Source: Clostridia bacterium (GTDB taxonomy: Bacteria > Bacillota > Clostridia > Lachnospirales > WQUN01). Taken from it: 6,022 bases of DNA. The notes under the pieces are model-generated. The model ran no database searches, had not been told where the DNA came from, and saw only the letters and a program-made list of their open reading frames with translations. Of this stretch, positions 1-5,459 are shown piece after piece (within the stretch, counting starts at the first letter, position 1; each line of letters starts with the position of its first letter). A program made the translations under genes and the position numbers. Where the stretch lies: contig BNUF01000152.1 of the NCBI GenBank assembly GCA_025997155.1, positions 1 to 6,022 of the forward strand, written 5' to 3'.

Positions 1-76
1 CATTAACTTCACTTTTTAAATGACCATTCTTCAATGCGTTCAACGCTTTTTCCCTTAAATCTATTGAATATGCCAT
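1..76 (-). CDS. IS630-family transposase, N-terminal part (runs off window)
   Basis: The minus strand starts with ATG at 76-74 and reads MAYSIDLREKALNALKNGH and on to the window edge, about 25 codons. The opening MAYSxDLRxKAL followed by xxxGHxxxEV is the typical start of IS630-family transposases, where it forms the first helix-turn-helix DNA-binding domain. The DDE catalytic domain would lie outside the window. The upstream sequence on this strand is AT-rich and ends at a TA dinucleotide near 122-125, where the reading changes abruptly to an IS5-type transposase. IS630 elements insert at TA, which supports the family call. I cannot judge whether the copy is intact, because only its first codons are visible. 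Confidence 0.8.
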   Translation of the reverse strand, partial: MAYSIDLREKALNALKNGHLKSEVN

Positions 77-123
77 ACTTTTATTTTAACACATCTATTC
101 AATATTTTAAATAGCCTTGACTA
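1..123 (-). mobile_element. IS630-family insertion sequence, one end
   Basis: The element runs from the window edge to a TATA at 122-125. At that point the IS5-type transposase frame on the same strand breaks off after KRKLV and meets a TAG. The TA at 122-123 or 124-125 is the likely target duplication. The exact outer base cannot be fixed without the other end. Two 13-bp near-identical stretches (59-71 and 93-105) flank the transposase start codon. Confidence 0.65.
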
Positions 124-240
124 TACGAGTTTTCGTTTGCTGTGAATTTGAAGATGTTTTCCCCGATTCTCTCTTTTGAAAAAAGGTTTAATTATACTCC
201 ATTGTGTTGTAGTGAAATCACTTGGATACTTCATTTTCAT
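121..240 (-). pseudogene. IS5-family transposase, N-terminal fragment (copy 1)
   Basis: The frame from ATG 240-238 gives 39 residues: MKMKYPSDFTTTQW, then IIKPFF, then RENRGKHLQIHSKRKLV and a TAG. The YPSDLTxxQWxxIxPxF opening followed by a basic GK..xxHSKRxLV stretch is the classic start of IS5-family transposases (the DUF4096-type N-terminal domain). The family normally continues with NAxxYxxxTGCQWR and a DDE domain. Here it stops where the IS630 element was inserted. The TAG lies at the junction, so it is a product of the insertion and not an independent mutation. The fragment cannot be catalytic. Confidence 0.8.
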
Positions 241-304
241 AGCCCCCTAAATATAATCCTATACTATATATCGGGAAATTTGACGTTTTTTTGAGTACAG
301 GTTC
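124..304 (-). mobile_element. IS5-family element (copy 1), end fragment interrupted by IS630
   Basis: The outer end lies at 304, read on the minus strand as GAACCTGTACTCAAAAAAAC, followed outward by TTA at 305-307. Inside it are a transposase promoter-like TATAGT box and the transposase start at 240. Positions 145-304 match 3837-3997 with about eight substitutions and one base of difference in a T run, in the same orientation. The element sits in the codon pair just before the Walker A motif of the ftsH-like gene, and the TTA is in frame with that gene. The rest of the element is missing here because an IS630 element was inserted at 122-125. The remainder may lie left of the window. Confidence 0.75.
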
Positions 305-1561
305 TTACTTCAAGGTCCGCCAGGCACGGGCAAAACGCTAATAGCCCGAGCCGTCGCGGGAGAAGCTGAAGTGCCGTATTTCTCCGCTAACGCCAGCGAA
401 TTTATCGAAATGTGTGTTGGTGTCGGCGCGAAACGCGTGCGGGAGCTGTTCAGCTAAGCCCGCAAATCCGCGCCGAGTATAATCTTTATTGACGAGATTG
501 ACGCTGTGTCAAGGTCGCGGAGTTCAAACCGAGTGACAACGTCCGAAAATGACCAAACGATAAACGCCGTGATGCAAGAGATGGACGGCTTTTCTAAAAC
601 GACTGGGGTATTTTTAATCGCGGCGACAAATACGGCAGACCAGCTTGACGACGCGATTATCAGAGCGGGACACTTTGACAGGCAAATAACGGTTTTGCCG
701 CCGCGAGACTGGAAAGTACGCCTTAAATTATTTGAACATTATGTCAGCGCGACAAAAAAAGCCGCCGATTTAACAGACATCGCCCGTCAATGCGTCGGGT
801 TCACAGGCGCGGATATTGACGCGGTGGTGAACGAAGCGCGGCTAATCGCCGCTATGAGCGGTTTGGACATGCTTACGCGGGACTGTTTTGAACACGCGAT
901 TGATAAACGCGTATTTAAGGCTAGCCGAAGTTCATCGAAAGAACGGCACGAGAAAGATATTGGACGCGGGGCGTATCACGAGGCGGGACACGCCGTTATG
1001 ACTTATCTTTGCGGCGAAACTATAGCTCGCGCAAGCATTATCGGAAGTACAGGCGATATCGGCGGAGCGGTCTTTCAAGCGGATAAAGATTCGGCGGGTT
1101 TGACGACCAAGAGTAAACTCGAACGACAAATCAAAATCTGCTACGCAGGGCAATCCGCCGAGAAGTTAATCTTAAGAGATATTTCGGACGGGGCAGGCAG
1201 CGACATAACAAAGGCGACGCGGCTGCTTAATCTTTATGTGTCGAAGTACGGTATGGACGATACGTTTGGTGCTGTTGATTTAGAGGTTTTGTGTCTGAAC
1301 GCGATAGAATCACCGGCTTTAAGCCGCGTTCAAACGCTTGCGGCGACCTTCTCGCGCGAAACATTGGAGTTGCTCCGCGAACATGTTAACTTGCTTCACG
1401 CCGTCGCTGACGCGATAATTCAACAGGAAACTTTATTGTGCGACGAAGTTCTTAAAGCAATCGAATCCGCCGATCTGAGACTTCTGTGTAGTATTTGGCG
1501 GAAGAAATCACACCGCTTGACGAATATATCGTTCTTTTGGTATGATATTATTAGGATATAA
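305..1561 (+). pseudogene. ftsH: FtsH-like ATP-dependent zinc metalloprotease, 5'-truncated and interrupted by a stop
   Basis: FtsH proteins are membrane-anchored AAA+ proteases that unfold and degrade membrane and soluble proteins. The remaining frame starts at the IS5 junction and shows, in order: Walker A GPPGTGKT (314-337), Walker B IIFIDEID (479-502), sensor IAATN, a second-region-of-homology FDRQI (674-688), FTGADIDAVVNEA, the zinc site HEAGH (977-991), and the third-ligand context GSDITKAT with Asp at 1202-1204. The transmembrane N-terminus and the first part of the AAA domain are missing. A TAA at 455-457 replaces the usual Gln/Glu codon between ELFS and ARKSAPS. Two key residues also differ: the pore-loop Phe is Cys (MCVGV, 413-415) and the first arginine-finger Arg is His (GHFDR, 671-673). 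The GTG at 506 lies inside the ATPase core and is not a credible start. The last about 25 codons do not look like FtsH, so the true end may also be shifted. Confidence 0.85.
1517..1546 (+). promoter_or_regulatory. Sigma70-type promoter for the aldose epimerase gene
   Basis: TTGACG (1517-1522) and TATGAT (1541-1546) are separated by 18 bases, a close match to the housekeeping consensus. It lies about 55 bases upstream of the ATG at 1602. The promoter overlaps the 3' end of the ftsH-like frame. The gene behind it is frameshifted, so transcription may persist from a dead gene. Confidence 0.6.
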
Positions 1562-1601
1562 AATATTGTTTATAAGAATACTACGTAAAGGCGGGTTCAA
1601 A

Positions 1602-2138
1602 ATGACTCATACTATTGAAAATGATGTTTTGACTGTTAAAATAAATGAATTCGGAGCGGAACTTTATTCAATAACTTCAAAGATTGACGGCACAGAGTTT
1701 CTTTGGAACGGCGATGAAAGATTTTGGACAGGACGCGCTCCAATCCTTTTTCCCATAGTCGGAAAAGTTAAAGACGGCGTGTATATTCATGAGGATAAGA
1801 GTTACAAACTTGACGGACACGGATTCGCCAGACGTTCCGCTTTTGAGCTTGTTAAAAACGACAAAACATCGGCAGCTTTTCGACTCGGTTACAGTGAATC
1901 CACAATTAAAACCTATCCTTTCAAATTCAATTTCAAGACGCGTTTTTCACTTGAAGATAACATACTGAAAACAACTTACGCGGTAGAAAATCTTGAGGTC
2001 TCAGAAATGTATTTTTCCGTTGGCGGTCATCCCGCGTTTAACTGTCCCATAAGAAAAGGCGAAGAATTTACCGATTACTATATTGAGTTTTCTGAAAACG
2101 AAACTGTGGAACGAGAGTTATCAATGAAATCGGTATGA
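1602..2138 (+). pseudogene. LacX-like aldose 1-epimerase, N-terminal part (frameshifted)
   Basis: Aldose 1-epimerases (mutarotases) interconvert alpha and beta anomers of sugars such as galactose in the cytoplasm. The start at 1602 is chosen because AAAGGCGGG (1587-1595) sits at proper spacing; the upstream in-frame ATG at 1542 overlaps the -10 box and encodes non-family residues. The 178 residues begin MTHTIENDVLTVKINEFGAEL and show FLWNGD, PILFPIVGKVKDG, the catalytic-region GHGFARRSAFEL and GGHPAFNCPI, all typical of the LacX/YihR-like branch. The frame ends at TGA 2136-2138, but family similarity leaves this frame at 2117-2120 and continues in the next frame. One base appears to be deleted in GAG TT(A)ATC. 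The repaired gene would encode about 290-300 residues, the normal family length. Confidence 0.85.
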
Positions 2139-2506
2139 TTGCTGACGAAACGACACCTTTTCTTAACGACGAAAACATCGTTAAACTTAGTCACAAACTC
2201 TTTGAAAAGGGTGCGCTTGTGCTTTCTTCTTTTGAGTCGGATTCGGCAACTTTGAAATCCACTAAAAGTAGTGTTTCTATAAGAATGAATTTTGCCAATT
2301 TTCCATTTTTTGGAATTTGGACAAAACCCGACGCCCCTTTTATTTGCCTTGAGCCTTGGTATGGATTGCCTGACTCTCCGCGCTTTGAGGGAGACTTAAA
2401 AGATAAGAAAGGTATTCTAACTCTTGCCCCGTCTGAACAGTTTGAGTGTGCTTATGAAGTTGTGTTTTCTGGTTTGCAAAACCAGCTTTCAACTTGTCGT
2501 GCATAA
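2118..2506 (+). pseudogene. LacX-like aldose 1-epimerase, C-terminal part (frameshifted, altered 3' end)
   Basis: This is the continuation of the epimerase in the other frame: INEIGMIADETTPFL follows directly from the frameshift at 2117-2120, so the ATG at 2135 is an internal Met. The part carries FEKGALVLSS, FFGIWTKPDAPFICLEPWYG with the glutamate expected to act as catalytic base, and KKGILTLAPSEQFECAYEVVF, the usual end of the LacX-like fold. The frameshift therefore separates the histidines from this glutamate. After about 2470 the frame continues with GLQNQLSTCRA and stops at 2504-2506. Those last codons are not family sequence: on the other strand they encode part of a metallo-beta-lactamase protein. 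The native stop was apparently lost in a deletion that joined the two genes. Confidence 0.8.
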
Positions 2507-2867
2507 TTTTCATATCATCAGGAAGGTCATCGTATCTTGCTGACAACGCCGCTAATTTAATGGGCGTTTTTTCCCCGTTGATATAAGGGGCTTCCTCGAT
2601 ATGCGCCATAACTTGCGCGTTTGGGGCGAGTTCAAGAAGTTCACGAACGCAGCCTATATGGTCAATATCCTGATGTGTCAAGATAATCGCGGTGATGTCT
2701 TTAGCAGAATGACCAACTTTGGCAATTTCCTCTGTAATCAAGTCAATTTGTCCGGGAAATCCAGCGTCTATCAAGACTAAATCACTTTCGTCCCACGCCA
2801 GTATTGGATAAATAACTCCGTTATCGCCTTTGATTTCAAGCATTTATATGTTTTTCGCTATACGCAT
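2471..2867 (-). pseudogene. Metallo-beta-lactamase fold hydrolase, C-terminally truncated, stop at codon 8
   Basis: This is an MBL-fold metal-dependent hydrolase of unknown substrate. The true start is probably ATG 2867-2865, with AGGAG (2876-2880) about eight bases upstream. It reads MRIAKNI, then TAA (2846-2844), then MLEIKGDNGVIYPILAWDE. Relatives commonly begin MKIAxNIYMLEI, so the TAA replaces a Tyr codon. Translation could restart at the ATG at 2843 directly after the stop. Family features are VLIDAGFPGQ, the metal motif LTHQDIDHIG (HxDxDH, the second His replaced by Asp as in many relatives) and the DDLPDDM helix. After about GFANQK the minus-strand frame runs on to 2340 but reads the antisense of the epimerase gene. 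The distal metal ligands (the GHTPG-type His, and a later Asp and His) are absent, so the protein is expected to be inactive. Confidence 0.8.
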
Positions 2868-2895
2868 TATACGCACTCCTTTTCAAGATATAGGT

Positions 2896-3270
2896 TCAAT
2901 CGGCGTTTTCGTCAACTTCAAATATTCCGAAAACGTTTTGGTCGGGGTCAAGAAAATAACCTTGCCAACACTTTTTGGACACTGCAAATTTTGGTAACGC
3001 GACAGCCCCGCCGTTCGAAAGGATATTTTTGGCTGTTTCCTCAAAATCAGAAACTTGAAGCGAACAGGTGAACGCGTTTGTTCCGCTCATTGGCGCAACG
3101 GGCGCGGGACGCGAAAGAATAGCTCCGCAAATACCGTCTGTTTCTATTCGGTAGTATTTAATAGGCATAGCTTCATCTTTTTCTATTTTCCAGTTAAATA
3201 TAGTTCGATAAAACTCAGCTTCGCGTTCGGGGTTTGATGATTGAATTTCAAAATATACAATGGTGTTCAT
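2896..3270 (-). CDS. VOC-superfamily (glyoxalase/bleomycin-resistance-like) protein
   Basis: This is a 124-residue protein, the usual length for a single-domain vicinal-oxygen-chelate protein. Such proteins bind a metal and act as isomerases, dioxygenases or resistance proteins; the substrate cannot be told from sequence. The start at 3270 is chosen because GAGGAAA (3276-3282) precedes it, although the frame is open further upstream. Visible features are MNTIVYFEIQSSNPEREAEF followed by YRTIFNWKIE (the FYxxxFxWxI signature), YYRIETDGICGAIL, a second repeat starting NAFTCSLQVSDFEETAKNI, and the closing GYFLDPDQNVFGIFEVDE. It resembles the CFP-30-like branch with paired beta-alpha-beta-beta-beta modules. 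It lies 22 bases after recQ and 28 bases before the MBL start, so the three were probably one operon. It is the only apparently intact complete gene in the window. Confidence 0.85.
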   Translation of the reverse strand: MNTIVYFEIQSSNPEREAEFYRTIFNWKIEKDEAMPIKYYRIETDGICGAILSRPAPVAPMSGTNAFTCSLQVSDFEETAKNILSNGGAVALPKFAVSKKCWQGYFLDPDQNVFGIFEVDENAD

Positions 3271-3292
3271 TTTGGTTTCCTCGCTTTTTATA

Positions 3293-3787
3293 TTAAATGT
3301 CCGTGCAATTTTCAACGATAAACGTCTGTGCGTTTTTGTCGTAATGATTTATAAAACACATCTCGTTGCGTATTATTCTTTCCTTTGTTGTTATGCCCAA
3401 CTTCGTTCCAAGTTCAGTCACTATTTTTACTGACTTGCCGTCTCTTTCAACTTTTTCCAGATAATCTTGACAAACAAGCCAGTCATTTATTTTCTGACCG
3501 CTAATCTTGATTATTCCCTTTTGAATATGCATACAGTTGATTCTGTCCGCAATAACGCTTATCGTAACGAGTTCATCTGAAACCTTGATTTCGACCGCCG
3601 ACGGAGTTTCACTATCGGCGATATCGTCTTCGTTCTCGAGATCGGTATCGCCGTCCTCGACATTTATAGCCGCAAGGAAACGCGTGCCGTATCGCTCAAG
3701 TTTAACTTGTCCTACTCCCGACACAAGCAAAAATTCTTCTTCGTTCGTCGGAAGCTTCAGGCACATATCCGTCAAGGCACTATCTGA
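3293..3787 (-). pseudogene. recQ: RecQ helicase, C-terminal remnant (HRDC end plus RQC-minor-like tail)
   Basis: RecQ is an ATP-dependent 3'-5' DNA helicase used in recombination and fork repair. The fragment begins at the mobile-element junction with SDSALTDMCLKLPT and continues EEEFLLVSGVGQVKLERYG then TRFLAAI, the C-terminal half of the HRDC DNA-binding domain. An acidic linker (about residues 42-58) follows, then a domain starting VSDELVTISVIADRINC with KISGQKINDWLV, TELGTKLGIT and a final AQTFIVENC. This matches the extra small RQC-minor-like domain at the end of many Firmicutes RecQ proteins. The helicase core, zinc and winged-helix domains are missing. The frame stays open to its TAA at 3293-3295, so loss came from the 5' side only. 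No recQ sequence is found on the far side of the element. Confidence 0.85.
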
Positions 3788-3997
3788 GGACCTGTGTTCA
3801 AAAACGTCTTAAAAATGTTGGGTTGTGTATTTGGGAAATTTGAAGAGGTTTTCCCCGATTCTCTCTTTTGAAAAAAGGTTTAATTATATTCCATTGTGTT
3901 GTAGTTAAATCACTTGGATACTTTATTTTCATAACTCCCTAAATATAATCCTATATTATATATCGGGAAATTTGACGTTTTTTTTGAGTGCAGGTTC
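3788..3997 (-). mobile_element. 210-bp MITE-like, internally deleted IS5-family element (copy 2)
   Basis: Imperfect terminal inverted repeats bound the element: GGACCTGTGTTCAAAAACGTC at the left (3788-3808), and on the minus strand from 3997 GAACCTGCACTC followed by eight As and CGTC. They match at 17 of 21 positions with a three-base gap. Positions 3837-3997 match 145-304 (copy 1). The rest (3788-3836) appears to come from the opposite end of the parent IS, joined at a shared CAAATT so that nearly all the transposase is gone. The flanks are TGA (3785-3787) and TTA (3998-4000), both fitting a TNA target but not identical. A short non-autonomous derivative of this kind would need a transposase supplied by a full-length relative. 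Confidence 0.75.
3798..3932 (-). pseudogene. IS5-family transposase remnant inside the MITE-like element
   Basis: The minus frame from ATG 3932-3930 gives MKIKYPSDLTTTQWNIIKPF and so on to RGKPLQI, then 12 unrelated residues ending at TGA 3798-3800. The first 32 residues are the IS5-type transposase N-terminus, nearly identical to copy 1 at 121-240, with a few conservative changes (Met to Ile, Phe to Leu, Ser to Asn, His to Pro). Everything from the HSKRxLV motif onward, including the DDE catalytic domain, is deleted. A TATAAT box lies upstream within the element end, so a short transcript is possible, but the product could at most keep part of the N-terminal domain. Confidence 0.7.
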
Positions 3998-4025
3998 TTA
4001 GAATCATTGCAAAAAACGCCAGCTA

Positions 4026-4327
4026 TTAAACGATGTTATCTGAAATATTAGGAATTATGTTGGTAAGCGGTTTTTCCAGAGATATAGTTGCGGTCTGCCA
4101 TTTTTCAAATACAGTGTAGCCTAGCCCTGTAAGTATCGTTTTCAATGTGGTTTTACCAGTTGGCGCTTGCGTCCACGGTGTTCTTGTCAAGCGGTAGTGT
4201 AAAGTCTAAGCTTTCGAGATACTCTTTTACAAGCATAATATTATCCTTTCGCCCCATTCTTTAGGGGTCTTTTATAATCGTTTAACTTACAAAGTTCGGA
4301 GAAAAGGGTGTCATAAATCTTGTTAAA
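4026..4327 (-). pseudogene. Unidentified coupled ORF remnants, minus strand
   Basis: I do not recognise these. One frame (4327 to 4241) is open for 28 codons after a stop and reads FNKIYDTLFSELCKLNDYK to NGAKG and a TAA. Four bases later ATG 4236 follows AAAGGAT at good spacing and opens MLVKEYLESLDFTLPLDKNT, which stops at 4153. Around 4178 the sense-looking reading moves to the neighbouring frame (WTQAPTGKTTLKTILTGLGY and on to a TAA at 4026-4028). The coupled layout, the ribosome binding site and the continuing amino-acid-like composition suggest the end of one gene and the start of the next, damaged by a one-base shift. APTGKTTL resembles part of a P-loop but lacks its first glycine, so no nucleotide-binding call is made. 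Low confidence. Confidence 0.3.
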
Positions 4328-4386
4328 TTAGTGCCAGTCGCAGGATGACTTGTTGGCGCGGGATTTGATTTTGTTGTGTTTGGAGT

Positions 4387-4410
4387 AAATAAAAAACCGC
4401 CGAAGCGGGT
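4387..4410 (-). terminator. Rho-independent terminator with UUCG loop
   Basis: Read on the minus strand, CCGC-TTCG-GCGG forms a four-pair stem closed by the very stable C(UUCG)G tetraloop. It is followed by six Ts (4391-4396), an A and three more Ts. The plus strand lacks a T run after the hairpin, so it works only leftward. No intact minus-strand gene feeds into it now, so it looks like a leftover from a lost gene. Confidence 0.6.
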
Positions 4411-4420
4411 ATACGATATG

Positions 4421-4449
4421 TTGACATTTGCGGGTAATTTGTGTATACT
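4421..4449 (+). promoter_or_regulatory. Near-consensus sigma70-type promoter upstream of the mod remnant
   Basis: TTGACA (4421-4426), 17 bases, then TATACT (4444-4449) is almost a perfect housekeeping promoter. GTATAC occurs at 4409-4414 and again at 4443-4448 overlapping the -10, a possible operator pair. Recognisable methyltransferase sequence starts immediately after it, without a start codon or ribosome binding site, which suggests the promoter was brought next to a truncated gene. Confidence 0.55.
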
Positions 4450-4450
4450 C

Positions 4451-4732
4451 TTTGCAGAAGAAAATTTTTTATGTCAGATTGCAAACACAAACAACCCAAA
4501 AGGGCGTTCGGACGATAAGTATATAGCAACTGCTCACGAATATTTAGTTGTTTATGCAAAATCGCAGATAAGTCTTGACTGGTATGGATTTGAGCCGACG
4601 GAAGAAATAATTAAAAGGTACAACAAAATTGATATAGACGGCAAAAAGTATAGAGAAATTGATTTGAGAAAAACTGGAGAAAATGACCTTAGAGAAGACC
4701 GTCCAAATTTGTTTTACTATTTTTATTATTAA
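4451..4732 (+). pseudogene. mod: Type III restriction-modification DNA methyltransferase (Mod), 5'-truncated middle part
   Basis: Mod is the adenine-N6 methyltransferase and recognition subunit of type III restriction-modification systems. Family sequence starts at about FAEENFLCQIANTNNPKGR and continues with DDKYIATAHEYLVVYAKS, a long charged stretch, and LREDRPNLFY; this is the middle of Mod after the catalytic domain. The N-terminus with the DPPY catalytic motif is missing. The frame is open back to a GTG at 4376, but that part covers the promoter and terminator described nearby and does not look like Mod. The frame ends at TAA 4730-4732, while family similarity moves to the next frame at a run of five Ts (4720-4724). 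Removing one T would restore YYFIINGD and join it to the next part. Confidence 0.8.
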
Positions 4733-5459
4733 TGGAGATACGTCTCATTTTTACCCATCAAAAGACAAACGAATTCCCTATGGATATACTCAAATTAAAC
4801 CTCAGCGAGAAGATGGAAAAGAGGGTAACTGGCGTTGGGGTTTGGACACGGCAAAGGAAAAAATTGCAAAAATTATTCCTAAGTTTATGCCGTCAAGAAA
4901 AGTTTGGGGTGTAATGGAGAAAGATTTTTTGGAAGATAGGACGCTAATTAAACCGACAAGTTCGTGGACATTTAAGGATGTGAACAGCGAACGTGGTAGT
5001 GAAGAATTTATTGATTTGGGCTTTGACAAAAGAGTGTTTCCTAAACCTAAACCCCTCGGAACTATAAAGCGTTGTTTGAATTTGTCCACTACGAATGACG
5101 ACATAATCTTTAACTTCTTTAGTGGGAGTGCAACCACCGCCCACGCCGTTATGCAACTTAACTCGGAGGACGGCGGGAATCGGCGGTTTATGTGCATACA
5201 ACTTCCTGAACTTACAGACGAGAAAAGCGAAGCCTACAAGGCGGGGTACAAGAACATTTGCGAAATCGGCAAGGAACGTATACGCCGCGCGGGTGCGAAG
5301 ATAAAATCCGAAACAACGCAAGTAAAAGAGGCAAAAATTATGGCGGAGTACGCGCCTGGGCGAATCGTCTTCGCCGACCAATGTTTTGAAAACTCTACCG
5401 ATAAGAGCAATGTCAAACTCGTTTTGCGTAATATGGGTGTTACACTCAGGGTACTGTAA
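4720..5459 (+). pseudogene. mod: Type III DNA methyltransferase (Mod), C-terminal part
   Basis: This continues Mod in the second frame, from FIINGDTSHFYPS through the basic WRWGLDTAKEKI region to FPKPKPLGTIKRCLNL and the AdoMet-binding motif DIIFNFFSGSATTAHAVMQL (FFSGS at 5115-5129). In this beta-class methyltransferase the FxGxG-like motif follows the catalytic motif, so AdoMet binding is encoded here while the catalytic part is lost. It ends with EAYKAGYKNICEIGKERIRR, a charged stretch, and RIVFADQCF to MGVTLRVL and TAA, a normal-looking family C-terminus. The ATG at 4683 is upstream of the shift and gives unrelated residues at first, so it is not a real start. No restriction (Res) subunit follows, so the pair is broken or the gene was an orphan. 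Confidence 0.85.

Noticed and set aside
455..457. TAA reassigned to an amino acid (alternative genetic code)
   Set aside because: The TAA in the ftsH-like gene stands where Gln or Glu is usual and the TAA in the MBL gene where Tyr is usual. Many frames here end normally at TAA (recQ, mod). No single reassignment fits.
2115..2140. Programmed frameshift joining the two epimerase parts
   Set aside because: No slippery heptamer or downstream structure is visible, and relatives encode the enzyme in one frame. A base deletion is simpler.
3537..3812. Plus-strand Ser-rich open frame opposite recQ
   Set aside because: The serine-rich composition is the antisense image of the acidic recQ linker, and the frame runs into the mobile element.
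145..3997. Composite transposon carrying ftsH to recQ as cargo
   Set aside because: Both copies are end fragments or deletion derivatives in direct orientation, and each cuts a chromosomal-type gene at its inner edge. The genes between look like resident sequence and not cargo.
4252..4270. Hairpin CCCC...GGGG followed by TCTTTT as a plus-strand terminator
   Set aside because: The stem is only four pairs with an eight-base loop, and no plus-strand gene ends before it.
4323..4559. 78-codon minus-strand frame over the promoter and terminator region
   Set aside because: It crosses the UUCG terminator and the antisense of Mod, with no start signal and no family likeness.
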